A stretch of 64,000 nucleotides of DNA, from positions 2,790,001-2,854,000 of the forward strand of contig NZ_CP103288.1 of assembly GCF_024758005.1 (NCBI RefSeq). Reading direction: 5' to 3'. Below, piece after piece: positions 18,897 through 29,399 of the stretch (its first letter is position 1; every line of letters begins with the position of its first letter). Source of the stretch: Pseudarthrobacter sp. NS4 (GTDB taxonomy: Bacteria > Actinomycetota > Actinomycetes > Actinomycetales > Micrococcaceae). The notes under the pieces were generated by a model, which worked only from the letters and a program-made list of their open reading frames with translations, had not been told where the DNA came from and did no database searches. The translations under genes and the position numbers were made by a program.

Positions 18897-21635
18897 TCAG
18901 CGCCGCTTCTTCTTGGCAGGACGCTTGGCCGCATCCTGGGCTGCCGCCTTTGCCGGGTTTCCCGAACGGCCTGACTGCCGGGTCTCCACCCGGGTCTGGG
19001 TTCCGCCACTTTCGCTTGGCGCCGTGTACTGAAGCTGGGCAGGCCTCTCCGGTGCTTCCAGGCCGGCCGCCCGGACCTGGGGCTCCACGTGCTCCGTATG
19101 GCCGCCGGCAGCGTCCGCTACCACTACGTCCTGGGCAGGAGTGACTTCCACCTCCAGGTTGAACAGGAATCCCACGCTTTCCTCGCGGATGGCCTCCATC
19201 ATGCTTTGGAACAGGGTGAAGCCCTCACGCTGGTACTCCACGAGCGGATCACGCTGCGCCATGGCACGCAGCCCAATTCCTTCCTTGAGGTAGTCCATCT
19301 CGTAGAGGTGTTCCTGCCACTTGCGTCCTATGACAGACAGCACCACGCGCCGCTCCAGTTCCCGCATGCTCTCTGAACCGATGGCTTCCTCCCGGGCCTG
19401 GTAAACCAGTCGGGCGTCAGACAGCAGTTCCTCCTTGAGGAATTCGACAGTCAACCGGGATTTGCCGCCGGCCTCTTCGATGATGTCCTCAGCGGTGACG
19501 CTCACGGGGTACAGGGTCTTCAGGTTGGTCCAGAGCTGGTTGAAGTCCCAATCATCGCCGTTACCTTCGGCGGTCGCGTCATCGATCAGAGCGGTAATGG
19601 TGTCCTCCACGAAGAACTGCACCTTCTCGTGCAGGTCGTCGCCTTCGAGGATTCGCCGCCTGTCGCTGTAGATGGCCTCGCGCTGGCGGTTCAGGACGTC
19701 GTCGTACTTAAGCACGTTCTTGCGCTGCTCGGCGTTCCGGCCTTCCACCTGCCCCTGTGCTGAGGCGATGGCCCGGGACACGAGCTTGGATTCCAGGGCG
19801 ACATCATCAGGGACCGAGCTGTTCATCAGGCGTTCGGCGGCACCTGAGTTGAAAAGACGCATGAGGTCATCGGTCAGGGAGAGGTAGAAGCGGGACTCAC
19901 CGGGGTCGCCCTGTCGGCCGGAGCGGCCGCGCAGCTGGTTGTCGATCCGGCGGGATTCGTGCCGTTCGGTGCCGAGGACGTAAAGGCCTCCCAGGTTCAG
20001 GACTTCCTCATGCTCGTCCTTGACCGACTGCTTGGCAGCGTCGAGGGCGCCCGGCCAGGCGGACTCGTATTCCTCGGAGTTTTCCTCCGGATCCAGCCCC
20101 CGTTTTGCAAGATCTGCGACGGCCGTAAATTCCGCGTTGCCGCCCAGCATAATGTCGGTACCACGGCCGGCCATGTTGGTTGCCACGGTGACGGCGCCCT
20201 TCCGGCCAGCCTGTGCAACGATGGCTGCTTCCCGTGCATGGTTCTTGGCGTTCAGCACCTCATGCCGGACGCCCTCCTTGGCAAGGAGGCGCGAGAGGTA
20301 TTCGCTTTTCTCAACGCTGGTGGTGCCCACGAGGACCGGCTGGCCCTTCTCGTGCCGTTCGGCAATGTCGCGGACAACGGCATCGAACTTAACGGTTTCG
20401 TTCTTGAACACCAGGTCCGCCTGGTCAATCCGCTGCATGTCGCGGTTGGTGGGAATGGCCACCACGCCGAGTTTGTACGTGCTCATGAATTCGGCAGCCT
20501 CGGTTTCGGCGGTACCGGTCATGCCCGAGAGCTTGTCGTACATGCGGAAGTAGTTCTGCAGCGTCACGGTGGCCAGTGTCTGGTTCTCGGCCTTGATCTC
20601 GACGCCTTCTTTGGCCTCGATCGCCTGGTGCATGCCCTCGTTGTAGCGCCGGCCGGCCAGGATGCGGCCGGTGTGTTCGTCGACGATCAGGACTTCGCCA
20701 TCGAGGATGACGTAGTCCTTGTCCCGTTTGAACAGTTCTTTGGCCTTGATGGCGTTGTTGAGGAACCCGATGAGCGGAGTGTTTGCGGATTCGTACAGGT
20801 TCTGGATGCCGAGGTAGTCCTCGACCTTTTCGATGCCGCTCTCCAGGACGCCCACGGTCCGCTTCTTCTCGTCGACTTCGTAGTCATTTCCGGGCTGCAG
20901 CCGGAGAACCACCTTGGCGAATTCGCTGTACCAGCGGTTGGTGTCCCCCTGTGCGGGACCGGAAATGATGAGGGGCGTGCGGGCCTCGTCGATAAGGATC
21001 GAGTCCACCTCATCCACAATGGCAAAGTTGTGTCCGCGCTGGACGAGCTCGTTCTTGTCCCATGCCATGTTGTCGCGGAGATAGTCGAAACCGAACTCGT
21101 TGTTGGTTCCGTACGTGATGTCGGACGCGTATTGCTGGCGCCGGACGGACGGGTCCTGGTTGGACAGGATGCATCCGCTGGTCAGGCCCAGGAAGCGGTA
21201 GACGCGTCCCATCAGGTCAGACTGGTATTCGGCGAGGTAGTCGTTCACGGTGACCACGTGGACACCCTTGCCGGTGAGGGCGTTCAGGTAGGCAGGAGCG
21301 GTCGCCACCAGGGTCTTGCCTTCACCGGTCTTCATTTCTGCGATGTTGCCCAGGTGCAAGGCCGCGCCGCCCATCAACTGGACGTCGAAGTGCCGCATCC
21401 CCAAGGTTCGCGAGGAGGCTTCCCGTACGGCCGCGAAGGCCTCCGGGAGGAGGTCATCCAGCTTTTCGCCGTCCTGGTGGCGTTCGCGAAGCCGGTCAGT
21501 TTCCTCGCGGAGCTCAGCGTCGGTGAAGGTCTTAAACGAGTCTTCGAGCGCATTGATGGAGTCGGCATAGTTCCGCAGTTGCCGCAGAGTTTTTTTGTCA
21601 CCCGTACGGAGTAGTTTTTCGATAAGTGTTGCCAC
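18897..21635 (-). CDS. secA: Preprotein translocase ATPase SecA
   Basis: 912-residue motor of the Sec export pathway, working at SecYEG in the membrane. Walker A is MKTGEGKTL (101-109), the DEAD-type box [17 protein letters not shown] is near 205-220, and [19 protein letters not shown] and [19 protein letters not shown] mark the second motor domain. The C-terminus ends in a Lys/Arg-rich tail and lacks the SecB-binding zinc finger, as usual in actinobacteria. It corresponds to the essential SecA1. GTG start. It sits in the actinobacterial block secA-hpf-comF-lpqB-mtrB-mtrA, here with one gene inserted after hpf. Confidence 0.98.
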   Translation of the reverse strand: MATLIEKLLRTGDKKTLRQLRNYADSINALEDSFKTFTDAELREETDRLRERHQDGEKLDDLLPEAFAAVREASSRTLGMRHFDVQLMGGAALHLGNIAEMKTGEGKTLVATAPAYLNALTGKGVHVVTVNDYLAEYQSDLMGRVYRFLGLTSGCILSNQDPSVRRQQYASDITYGTNNEFGFDYLRDNMAWDKNELVQRGHNFAIVDEVDSILIDEARTPLIISGPAQGDTNRWYSEFAKVVLRLQPGNDYEVDEKKRTVGVLESGIEKVEDYLGIQNLYESANTPLIGFLNNAIKAKELFKRDKDYVILDGEVLIVDEHTGRILAGRRYNEGMHQAIEAKEGVEIKAENQTLATVTLQNYFRMYDKLSGMTGTAETEAAEFMSTYKLGVVAIPTNRDMQRIDQADLVFKNETVKFDAVVRDIAERHEKGQPVLVGTTSVEKSEYLSRLLAKEGVRHEVLNAKNHAREAAIVAQAGRKGAVTVATNMAGRGTDIMLGGNAEFTAVADLAKRGLDPEENSEEYESAWPGALDAAKQSVKDEHEEVLNLGGLYVLGTERHESRRIDNQLRGRSGRQGDPGESRFYLSLTDDLMRLFNSGAAERLMNSSVPDDVALESKLVSRAIASAQGQVEGRNAEQRKNVLKYDDVLNRQREAIYSDRRRILEGDDLHEKVQFFVEDTITALIDDATAEGNGDDWDFNQLWTNLKTLYPVSVTAEDIIEEAGGKSRLTVEFLKEELLSDARLVYQAREEAIGSESMRELERRVVLSVIGRKWQEHLYEMDYLKEGIGLRAMAQRDPLVEYQREGFTLFQSMMEAIREESVGFLFNLEVEVTPAQDVVVADAAGGHTEHVEPQVRAAGLEAPERPAQLQYTAPSESGGTQTRVETRQSGRSGNPAKAAAQDAAKRPAKKKRR

Positions 21636-21734
21636 GTGAAGATGCTCCCAGTCTCATGCCGCCGAATTCTGGCGTTTTTAGTCTACGGGAGAGACAACGG
21701 GCAGGTACCTGTTTCCCTGAGAGCGGATCCAGTC

Positions 21735-22946
21735 CTATCCGCGGGCGACGGCCCGTGCGAGGCCCGCCGCAAGGTCACCGACCGGTTGAACCTCCACCTC
21801 CTGCAGTCCCAGCCATTCAGCCATGAGGAACAGTTCCGCGGCGAGTTCGACGGCGGTGTCAGGCGGAGCATCCGGCTCACCAAACGCTGACCTCGCCAGC
21901 AGCCTCCCGGCCGTGCGGTCAGCCTTCAGGTCCACTCTTGCAACGATCCGGTCGCCGAGGAGGAACGGAAGGACATAGTAGCCGTAGCGCCTTTTGGGCT
22001 CCGGCGTGTAAATCTCAATCCTGTAGTGGAAGCCGAACAGTTCCTCAAGCCTGCGTCGTTCGAAAACCAGGGAGTCGAACGGGCTAAGTAAGGCTCGCCC
22101 CATGGCCCGCCTCGGCAGGACAGCTTCAGCGTGGCGGTAGACCTCCCTTCCCCAGCCGGCCACGGTCACCGGCTCCAACCTGCCCTGACGCACCAGGTAC
22201 TCCACGGACTGGGCGGTTGCTTTGACCGGCGTCCGGAAATAGTCGGCAAAGCACCTCACGCTCCCTATACCGTGGGCATGTGCTGCTGCCTCCGTCAGCC
22301 GCTGCAGTGCCTCCGCAGGATCGATGCTGCCGGTCCCGGCAGTGACATGCGGCAGCACTCTTTCGGTCAGCGCGTACTTGCGCTCGAACTGGTCGGTCCT
22401 GGAAGCAGCCGAGACAAGGCCCTCCTCAAAGAGGTGCTCCAGGACCCGTTTCACCGAGTTCCAGTTCCAGCCCCAGTTCACGCTCTGTCTTTCCTCAACG
22501 TGACCGATTTTGGCGGTGATTTCGGAGGCTGTCATCGGGCGGCTTCGTGCGAGCGTCTCCAGTACTTTGTTCGAGACGGCGTTCCGTAGGACGGGATCCA
22601 TTCGCGCGGCGCCAACCCATGCCCTTTTCTGCCAGAGGACCAGGTCCTGGTAATGCTCGGGCCTGATGTAGCTTGCCTCGTGGGCCCAATACTCCACCAT
22701 CCTGCGGGGATGGTTGCTGGACATCCGCTGCAGGATGGCCCGGTCGTAGTTGCCCAGTCGGGAGAAGAAGGGAAGGTAGTGGCTGCGCGAGAGGACATTA
22801 ACTGAATCGATCTGGACCAGCTGGATTTGGGCAAAGGTACGGCCCACCGTCCGTGAAGTTACGGGGCCGGCGGGCCGTCCTTTGTTGAGTCCCTGTGCTG
22901 CCAATGCGATCCGCCGTGCCTGGTCCAGGCTCAGCGATGCTGACAC
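21735..22946 (-). CDS. YcaQ/AlkX-type winged-helix DNA glycosylase-like protein
   Basis: 403 residues of the HTH_42 (formerly DUF1006) family, whose members YcaQ and AlkZ excise alkylated bases and unhook interstrand crosslinks. The catalytic region contains QLVQIDSVNVLSRSHYLPFFSRLG, where QID fits the Gln-x-Asp motif of the AlkX/YcaQ branch rather than Gln-x-Gln of AlkZ. MVEYWAHEASYI and LSPFDSLVFERRR are further family landmarks. GTG start. It lies between hpf and secA on the same strand, 99 bases upstream of secA. Activity on crosslinks is family knowledge, not seen. Confidence 0.8.
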   Translation of the reverse strand: MSASLSLDQARRIALAAQGLNKGRPAGPVTSRTVGRTFAQIQLVQIDSVNVLSRSHYLPFFSRLGNYDRAILQRMSSNHPRRMVEYWAHEASYIRPEHYQDLVLWQKRAWVGAARMDPVLRNAVSNKVLETLARSRPMTASEITAKIGHVEERQSVNWGWNWNSVKRVLEHLFEEGLVSAASRTDQFERKYALTERVLPHVTAGTGSIDPAEALQRLTEAAAHAHGIGSVRCFADYFRTPVKATAQSVEYLVRQGRLEPVTVAGWGREVYRHAEAVLPRRAMGRALLSPFDSLVFERRRLEELFGFHYRIEIYTPEPKRRYGYYVLPFLLGDRIVARVDLKADRTAGRLLARSAFGEPDAPPDTAVELAAELFLMAEWLGLQEVEVQPVGDLAAGLARAVARG

Positions 22947-22975
22947 ATCAGTCCTCTCTGGGGGCGGTTTGCGCC

Positions 22976-23701
22976 CTAGGCGTTGGCGGCGGCGTCATCC
23001 GAGCGGTAGGCAAGGATCTTTTCTTCCACCACGGTGTCTCCGGGCTCGCATTCGTGGTCCAGCGTGATGACGCCGTATGTCCAGCCGCGGCGCCGGTATA
23101 CAACCGACGGCGTATTGGTGGCCTTGTCCACAAAAAGGTAGAAATCGTGGCCGACGAGCTCCATGTTGTCTACGGCATCGTCGAGGGAGATGGACGCAGC
23201 CGGGAAGACTTTGCGACGGATCAAAACGGGAGAATTCCCGGCGGGGATGTCGTTGTCAACATCGTAAGGGGACTTGTCAGCGGGGGCGGCCGCAACTTCA
23301 TTCCGGTGGCTCGCCTCGAGGTACAGCGGCTCGTGGGTACTGGCCGGTTCGAGCGCTGCGGTCGCCTCACGGACCGCCTTCGGAGTGTGCCGCCCGTGGT
23401 GGACCTTCTTGCGGTCCTTGGCGCGGCGGAGACGCTCAAGCAGTTTGTTGTAGGCAAGGTCGAATGCAGCGAACTTGTCGGCAGCGCTGGCTTCGGCACG
23501 GATCACAGGCCCACGGCCAAGTACTGTCACCTCAACGGTCAACTGATCGCCGGTCTGCCGGGCATTGGTCTCCTTGGAGACCTTGGCATCGACGCGCTGG
23601 ACTTTATCTCCAAGCGATTCGATTTTTGAAATCTTCTCCCCGGCATATTCACGGAACCGGTCTGAAACTGTCAGATTTCGTCCGCTGATCATAAACTCCA
23701 T
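22976..23701 (-). CDS. hpf: Ribosome hibernation-promoting factor, long form
   Basis: 241 residues. The N-terminal S30AE domain (about 1-110; MISGRNLTVSDRFREYAGEKISKIE, then VTVLGRGPVIRAEASA) binds the decoding site; a linker leads to the C-terminal dimerisation domain (about 185-241; VIRRKVF, DNMELVGHDFYLFVDKAT, VVYRRRGWTYGVITLD), which pairs 70S ribosomes into 100S dimers. The start follows GGAGG by 5 bases (GGAGGGCACC-ATG); a TTG four codons upstream is not needed. An unusually AT-rich leader precedes it. Confidence 0.95.
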   Translation of the reverse strand: MEFMISGRNLTVSDRFREYAGEKISKIESLGDKVQRVDAKVSKETNARQTGDQLTVEVTVLGRGPVIRAEASAADKFAAFDLAYNKLLERLRRAKDRKKVHHGRHTPKAVREATAALEPASTHEPLYLEASHRNEVAAAPADKSPYDVDNDIPAGNSPVLIRRKVFPAASISLDDAVDNMELVGHDFYLFVDKATNTPSVVYRRRGWTYGVITLDHECEPGDTVVEEKILAYRSDDAAANA

Positions 23702-23843
23702 GGTGCCCTCCAAATGACTTCGGTGACACGACGGCGGCGCTTCCCTGGGCCGAGCTGCCTGACAGTCGAGCCCCTCTCCGAGCCGCCATCGAAAGGTACA
23801 TTCTGTTCTTGGTACCCACCACCGACGTTAGTTCATAGCCATC

Positions 23844-23880
23844 CGTTATTCATCTTTTCTTGGTTTATTTTTTTGTAAGT
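23844..23880. promoter_or_regulatory. AT-rich island upstream of hpf
   Basis: A 37-base stretch dominated by A/T, including seven consecutive T on the plus strand, in an otherwise GC-rich window. It lies between the comF stop and hpf, so on the hpf strand it is an A-tract suited to be an UP element or bent promoter DNA. No GC hairpin accompanies it, which argues against a terminator. Confidence 0.4.
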
Positions 23881-24734
23881 CATGCCTGCTTCCGCTGGTC
23901 CACGGGGGAAGCAGCGGCAGCGCCGGCAGCATCCGGCGGGCGTGTCGCCGCCAGGACCACAGCACCCGTGACAATGGCATCCGCGTGGTGCAATGCGCGG
24001 GCTGCTTCCGCCAGCGTGGCGCCTGTGGTGAGGACATCATCGATGATGATGCAGCGGTGTCCTGCCACCCTTGCCCGGTCCCGGCACCGGACCGCCATAG
24101 AGCCCCGGACCCGCTTTGCGCGGGCGCCCCGGTCGAGGCCCTTTTGTCCGCCCGGCAACCGCAGGCCTGCATTTCCCGTCTTTACCAGTACGTTCGCCAC
24201 GCCAACCGATGGCAGCTGGCGCGACGCCTCCGCCAGGAGCAGGTGAACGGGGCTGAAACCCCGACTGACATACGCCGCGGAGCTGGTGGGAACAGGGACG
24301 AGCAGGGTTGCCTGCCCGTCCCCCACTGCCGCCCGGACGGCACCCGCGAGTGCCCGGCCAAGGCTGTTCTTGAGCTGATGCTGGCCATGCCGCTTGAATG
24401 AGAGCAGTGCCTGCGCCAGTTCTTCCCGATAGACGCCGGCTGCTGCTACTGGCAATAAAACCGGTCCACGGATATCCATCAGTGCCGGGGCTCCGCTCTC
24501 CGCTCTGAAGGGCTGCCTGGTGAGACGGCGGATGTGGCGCTCACAGGCGTTGCAGAGCGCGCGGTCTTCGGCCCCGCAACACACACAATCCACTGGCACC
24601 ACCAAGGCCAGGAGGTCGGCAACGGCACGCGTTACTTCCTCGGACAACCTCAGCAGTTTGCTGTGGTGGTCAGAGCGGTGACGGGCAGCCCGGGATGCAG
24701 ACGGGAAAAGGTCCGGGTCGGAGCAAACTGTCAT
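23880..24734 (-). CDS. ComF-family phosphoribosyltransferase
   Basis: 284 residues. A cysteine-rich zinc-ribbon-like start (CVCCGAEDRALCNACERHI, about 50-70) precedes a PRTase fold with the PRPP-binding signature CIIIDDVLTTGATLAEAA near 228-245. ComF proteins take part in DNA uptake in competent bacteria; in actinobacteria the role is undefined. It follows lpqB on the same strand but is separated by 178 bases containing a perfect palindrome, so it may have its own promoter. Confidence 0.9.
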   Translation of the reverse strand: MTVCSDPDLFPSASRAARHRSDHHSKLLRLSEEVTRAVADLLALVVPVDCVCCGAEDRALCNACERHIRRLTRQPFRAESGAPALMDIRGPVLLPVAAAGVYREELAQALLSFKRHGQHQLKNSLGRALAGAVRAAVGDGQATLLVPVPTSSAAYVSRGFSPVHLLLAEASRQLPSVGVANVLVKTGNAGLRLPGGQKGLDRGARAKRVRGSMAVRCRDRARVAGHRCIIIDDVLTTGATLAEAARALHHADAIVTGAVVLAATRPPDAAGAAAASPVDQRKQA

Positions 24735-24803
24735 CCCTTAACGCTCCGGAATGGTGGTCTGGGGCGGAAGACAGCACCGGGCGTATGTGGATATGGTCTG
24801 ATT

Positions 24804-24837
24804 TCAATGCCTTGCACCTGCAGGTGCAAGGCATTGA
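24804..24837. repeat. Perfect 34-bp palindrome between lpqB and comF
   Basis: The 17 bases at 24804-24820 are the exact reverse complement of 24821-24837, with no loop (centre CCTGCAGG). A terminator would normally have a loop and a T tract; neither is present. It could be an operator for a dimeric regulator or a cruciform-forming element. Confidence 0.85.
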
Positions 24838-24912
24838 TACGAACATCGTGGCGTCAGGCGCGTCGCCGTCTTGGCAACCTGGAAACCGTGCTGGTCCGGG
24901 GAACCCTGTGGG

Positions 24913-26631
24913 TCAGCCGGGGAATGAGGGATCGATCGGCCCCTTGATCTGTGGCGACCATCCGTTGCCCAGCCGTTGGAAAATGCCCTCCGCGGATTGT
25001 GCGTAAACCTCCTCTGCGCCGTTTCCGGCGCTGAGCGCCACCAAACCGGGCCATGGAGCCAGCTGCTGCGGCTGCCCGGACGCGAGGGACAGCAGTTCAG
25101 GGGTTACGTTGGACGCTGCTGATCCCTTCATTACGGCAACGGTGGTGTCGCTTACCCACGCTCCCTGGTCAGGATTGCTTTCGGTGGCCAAAGTCACGGG
25201 CGCGGTCAGCTCCCGCGGCGTGCCGTCACCACCACGGATGATGCCCGCTATCTGTACCCGCGTCTTGCCGTTCTGCTCCGAAATAACGAGCGCGCGGACG
25301 CCTTCGCGCGAAATCCGGAATTCCTTCACCGTCCGGCCGGCAAGCCACGCCGGAGTCAGGGTGACCGAAGGGACGGAGGCCCCTTCGGCGACACCTGCCG
25401 GGCGGTACGCGACCACCTCGGTGGCGCCGTTCGCTCCGGGGCCCGCAGTCCACACCCAGTCGCTGAGCCCGAAGGACGGCCGGCTCAACGTGCCGCGGGT
25501 GGTGAGGGCACGGGCAGGCTGCCCCGGGATGATGCTGTACAGGGTGGTCCGGCTGTCATTGAGGAATGCGGCCGTCTGCGAGACCGGGGATTCTGCCGGG
25601 AGCCTCGGGGCCAGGGCGGAGACCGGCTGCATGTCCGGAAGCGGGGAAACCCTGTTGTTCTCGTACCTCACCAACTCGTTGTCGCTGATGGCGATTTGGC
25701 GTGACGGTACGCTCTTGTCCTGCACCGGCGGCAGTACTGATCCGTCATCCTCGACCCGCACCAGGTCCTGGTTGGCGCGCAGCTCGACATTGACGACGTC
25801 GGGCTGGCTGCGGAAGGTCAGTGTGAGCTGCATCTGCATGCGCAGGCGGTCTGCCGGTGACGTTTCCACCAGTTCCTTCGCCGTCAGGTCCACCTGGGCA
25901 GCCCCGGAGACCACCGGGACGGATTCACGGGCCAGCTTGATCCCGGAGGGGAAGGCGCTGGCTACGGCACCGCGCAGGTATGGAGCCGGCCCGGCGAGCA
26001 GTGCACTCGTCATGGCTTTCACTGTCTTGTTCCTGATGAACCAGCGGACATCCGGGACGGCGAACGTGAAGGTGGGGTCGTAGAAGTAGATCGGATAGGC
26101 CCCATAAATCACCTTGAACGTTTCCTCGGCGATGGCCGTGCCGTCCGGGATGGCGGAAATCCGCCACTCACCGTCCACCTGGGTGACAGTCACCGGAATC
26201 TTCTCGATGGTTCCTTCCGGTGACTGGGTGGCGATGCCGTCAGCATCGACGCTATAGGCGACATCCAGCTCGTAATTGAAGACGTTCTCGGTTTCCGTCG
26301 ACACCACCCGTGCATCACGGTAGACGAGGGCACGCTGGTCGGGTTTCCAGGACACAGATAACGCCTGCGTCAGGTATTGCCGGGCGACGGCGTAGTCGTC
26401 CTCATATCCGCTGCCGGCCCGATAGAAGTAGTCGATGATGGTTTCCGGTGATGCCCCCGGTTGCGGGGCTGCCGGAAGGAACACCGGTGCGCTGAGGTTT
26501 CCGGCACTGCCTTCGCTGCTCTTCCCCACGGGTCCCGCTGTTGGAATGCGCGCACACCCTGCCAGCAGGACGAGCAGAATGGCCAGCAGGAAGGCAGCGG
26601 ATTGTGCCCGGCGGTCTCCGCGGCCCGTCAT
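24913..26631 (-). CDS. lpqB: Lipoprotein LpqB
   Basis: 572-residue lipoprotein that interacts with the sensor MtrB in mycobacteria and tunes MtrAB signalling. A lipobox LLAGC sets the lipidated Cys26 after a hydrophobic signal. A GerMN-like domain (about 60-290) is followed by a beta-propeller-like C-terminal half (about 310-572). GAAGGAG lies 5 bases before the ATG, inside the last codons of mtrB, and the ATG overlaps the mtrB stop by 4 bases. The gene is thus coupled to mtrB, as in other actinobacteria. Outer face of the membrane. Confidence 0.93.
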   Translation of the reverse strand: MTGRGDRRAQSAAFLLAILLVLLAGCARIPTAGPVGKSSEGSAGNLSAPVFLPAAPQPGASPETIIDYFYRAGSGYEDDYAVARQYLTQALSVSWKPDQRALVYRDARVVSTETENVFNYELDVAYSVDADGIATQSPEGTIEKIPVTVTQVDGEWRISAIPDGTAIAEETFKVIYGAYPIYFYDPTFTFAVPDVRWFIRNKTVKAMTSALLAGPAPYLRGAVASAFPSGIKLARESVPVVSGAAQVDLTAKELVETSPADRLRMQMQLTLTFRSQPDVVNVELRANQDLVRVEDDGSVLPPVQDKSVPSRQIAISDNELVRYENNRVSPLPDMQPVSALAPRLPAESPVSQTAAFLNDSRTTLYSIIPGQPARALTTRGTLSRPSFGLSDWVWTAGPGANGATEVVAYRPAGVAEGASVPSVTLTPAWLAGRTVKEFRISREGVRALVISEQNGKTRVQIAGIIRGGDGTPRELTAPVTLATESNPDQGAWVSDTTVAVMKGSAASNVTPELLSLASGQPQQLAPWPGLVALSAGNGAEEVYAQSAEGIFQRLGNGWSPQIKGPIDPSFPG

Positions 26632-28574
26632 GGGGTCTCCTTCGACATCGGTACCGGTGTCAGCCGTGCGGCACCGGCTTCCAGCACCAGCATGTTCCTG
26701 TTGTCTGTTTCCCTGGGGATGTTTCCGGGTTCACCTGGAAACATGACGTCATCCGGTTCGAGCTGCACGGGAGACTTGTCAATGTCCTCCCCCTGGCGCA
26801 GCGGCAGTGTGAGCCGGAAGTTGGCGCCGCTGCCTTTCCTGCCCCATGCCTGCAGCCAGCCGTTGTGGAGTTTGGTGTCCTCCATGGCGATGGACAGCCC
26901 CAGGCCACTGCCTCCCGTCGTGCGGGCACGGGCAGGATCTGCCCGCCAGAACCTGTCAAAGACGCGCGCGGCTTCCGCGGGCTCCATGCCGATGCCGCGG
27001 TCGCGGACGGCCACGCCGACGGCGGTCCCGCTGGCTGCCACAGTGACCGTTACCGGCTTCCCTTCCCCGTGTTCAACAGCATTAAGGATCAGGTTCCGCA
27101 GAATCCGGTCAATGCGCCGTGCATCCATCTCCACAACGATGGCGCCGGCAGGAGCACTGAGGACAATCTCTGAACCGTATTCGGCTGCCACGGGCGCTGC
27201 CCCTTCAATAACGTGCGCAACGACCTGCAGGATATCCTCAGCCTCCGCGTCCAGTACGGCCACGCCGGCGTCGAAGCGTGAAATTTCGAGCAGGTCCGAC
27301 AACAGGGACTGGAAGCGTTCCACCTGGTTGTAGAGCAGTTCGGCGGAGCGTTTGTTGATGGGATCGAAGTCGTCACGGGCGTCGTAAAGGACTTCGGCTG
27401 CCATCCGGACCGTAGTCAGCGGTGTCCGCAGTTCATGGGACACGTCGGAGACAAAACGCTGCTGCATTTGCGAGAGTGTGGCCAACTGGGTGATCTGCTC
27501 CTGCAGGCTTGCGGCCATGTGGTTAAAGGAGGCACCGAGGCGCGCCACTTCGTCTTCACCACGGACCACCATCCGCTCCTGCAGTTGGCCGGCGGCAAGT
27601 TTCTCAGACACCATGGCTGCGTGGCTGACCGGGCTGACAACGTTGCGGGTGACGTACCAGGCGACGGCACCGATCAGCAGCACCAGCACGGCGCCGCCTG
27701 CCCACAGCACACTCTGGATCTCGTCCAGGGTCTGCTGTGCGGTGTTGAGGTCGTAAATCAGATAGAGCTCGTAAACCGTACCGTTGAACGTCACTTTGTT
27801 GCCTACCGCGATACCGGGCCGGTCCTCGGTACCCACCGGAATGACGGTGGACGCCCAGTACTGGTCCTTTCCGGACTCCTGCACGGCTTTCCGCAATTCC
27901 GGGGGAATAACGCTGACTGTCAACTGGTCGGAAGCACGGGATTCGACCCACCGGTTCCTCGGTTTAGTCTGCTCAGGCATGGCCTCGAAGACGTACCGGC
28001 GCTGGATCACCGAGCCCCGCCCCTCCACCGCGTTGAGCGTGTCGTAGACCAGCGTGATGACGCTGGACTGGTCCGTGACCTGGGCGCCGTCGAACGTGTC
28101 CTGGACCTGCTTGACGTGGTACCGCGTCTCCGACTCGGCCTGGGTGAGGCGCTCCTGGAAGAGGTTGTTGGCGATCTGGTTCGAAAGGTAGGCACCGACG
28201 ACGGCGAAAGAGGTAACGGCAAGCAGCAGTGTGGTGAGCACCGTGCGGAACTGCAGGGACCGGCGCCACCGACGATGCAGGGCCCGCCCGAGGTAGCGCA
28301 GGGCCGGAACGAAACGGCGGAACCCCATCCGGACCAGCCGGGCCACGCGCAGGCTGACGATGAGCGCACGGCGGCGCCAGATCCGGGCACGGAACATGAT
28401 GCGCTGCAAGCCTGGGGTGAGCGCATCGGGATGTTCGCGGGCGGGGCGCGGGCCAGTCTCCCCGTGACGCCCGGGAGAGCCTCCGGCAGCGGGGGTCGCG
28501 GGCGGGGGAACGCCCGAATCGCGTCCCCTGTCGGATGCCGCGGGGTCAGGCCCCTGCTTTGTAGCCGACACCAC
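26628..28574 (-). CDS. mtrB: Sensor histidine kinase MtrB
   Basis: 648 residues. A Pro/Arg-rich cytoplasmic N-terminus (1-95), TM1 (about 118-140), an extracellular domain, TM2 (about 285-305), a HAMP domain, a HisKA domain with [21 protein letters not shown] and a HATPase domain with [18 protein letters not shown] and [10 protein letters not shown]. It phosphorylates MtrA and controls cell-wall and division genes. The GTG start lies 29 bases inside mtrA, so the genes are coupled; the first Met after the low-complexity tail (codon at 28397) is an alternative. Its stop overlaps lpqB. Confidence 0.93.
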   Translation of the reverse strand: MVSATKQGPDPAASDRGRDSGVPPPATPAAGGSPGRHGETGPRPAREHPDALTPGLQRIMFRARIWRRRALIVSLRVARLVRMGFRRFVPALRYLGRALHRRWRRSLQFRTVLTTLLLAVTSFAVVGAYLSNQIANNLFQERLTQAESETRYHVKQVQDTFDGAQVTDQSSVITLVYDTLNAVEGRGSVIQRRYVFEAMPEQTKPRNRWVESRASDQLTVSVIPPELRKAVQESGKDQYWASTVIPVGTEDRPGIAVGNKVTFNGTVYELYLIYDLNTAQQTLDEIQSVLWAGGAVLVLLIGAVAWYVTRNVVSPVSHAAMVSEKLAAGQLQERMVVRGEDEVARLGASFNHMAASLQEQITQLATLSQMQQRFVSDVSHELRTPLTTVRMAAEVLYDARDDFDPINKRSAELLYNQVERFQSLLSDLLEISRFDAGVAVLDAEAEDILQVVAHVIEGAAPVAAEYGSEIVLSAPAGAIVVEMDARRIDRILRNLILNAVEHGEGKPVTVTVAASGTAVGVAVRDRGIGMEPAEAARVFDRFWRADPARARTTGGSGLGLSIAMEDTKLHNGWLQAWGRKGSGANFRLTLPLRQGEDIDKSPVQLEPDDVMFPGEPGNIPRETDNRNMLVLEAGAARLTPVPMSKETP

Positions 28575-29220
28575 GCACCGTCAATACGACTTCCGGGGCC
28601 TCCGGGTCCTGCTCGATCTTGGACCTCAGGCGCTGGACATGGACGTTGACCAGGCGTGTGTCCGCAGCGTGGCGGTAACCCCAGACCTGTTCGAGCAGGA
28701 GTTCGCGGGTGAAAACCTGCCATGGTTTGCGCGCGAGGGCCACAAGAAGGTCAAACTCGAGCGGCGTCAGGGAGATCCGCTCGTTTCCCCGGCTTACGGT
28801 GTGGCCGGCGACGTCGATGGTGATGTCGGCGATCCGCAGGGTTTCAGGTGCTTTCTGGTCCCCGGGGCGGAGGCGGGCGCGGACCCGTGCCACGAGTTCG
28901 GCCGGTTTGAAGGGCTTGGGCACATAGTCGTCGGCGCCGGACTCCAGCCCGCGGACGACGTCCGAGGTGTCCGATTTGGCGGTGAGCATAACGATGGGCA
29001 CGTCCGACTCGGAACGTATCTGCCGGCAGACCTCGATGCCGTCCACACCGGGAAGCATGAGGTCCAGCAGTACAAGGTCCGGCCTGGATGACCGGAATAC
29101 GTCAAGCGCCTGGGCGCCGTCGGCGCAGAAGACCGGCTCGAAGCCGTCATTGCGAAGTACAATTCCAATCATTTCGGCCAGCGCTTCATCATCATCAACC
29201 ACCAGAATGCGTGCCTTCAT
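28546..29220 (-). CDS. mtrA: Response regulator MtrA
   Basis: 224-residue OmpR-type regulator, essential in mycobacteria for division and wall homeostasis. The receiver domain (1-115) has the acidic pocket ILVVDDDEA and phospho-acceptor Asp53 in VLLDLMLPG; the winged-helix DNA-binding domain (about 130-224) carries LTPLEFDLLVALARKPWQVFTRELLLEQVWGYRHAADTRLV-type residues typical of MtrA. The start at 29220 gives MKARILVVDDDE and is preceded by AAGGGA; an in-frame ATG 18 codons upstream is not needed. It heads the mtrA-mtrB-lpqB operon. Confidence 0.97.
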   Translation of the reverse strand: MKARILVVDDDEALAEMIGIVLRNDGFEPVFCADGAQALDVFRSSRPDLVLLDLMLPGVDGIEVCRQIRSESDVPIVMLTAKSDTSDVVRGLESGADDYVPKPFKPAELVARVRARLRPGDQKAPETLRIADITIDVAGHTVSRGNERISLTPLEFDLLVALARKPWQVFTRELLLEQVWGYRHAADTRLVNVHVQRLRSKIEQDPEAPEVVLTVRGVGYKAGA

Positions 29221-29399
29221 AGTTATATATTCCCTTATCAGACATGCTTTGTCCTGTTCAGCGGCGTACGGCATGGCGGAACGCTAGGACCGCCGACGCC
29301 GGAACTATAGGCTGGGGTCATGCCGGGCCTTCCCGGCGCCCTCCGCGGGCTGCGGTCCGGGCGGCGGGCAGCAGACGGACTGTTACGGGGGGAAGGAAC

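Noticed and set aside
19959..21614. 551-codon open frame on the plus strand
   Set aside because: Antisense to secA, composition-driven, no recognisable domain.
27435..28649. 404-codon plus-strand frame
   Set aside because: Antisense to mtrB and mtrA; no ribosome site or motif.
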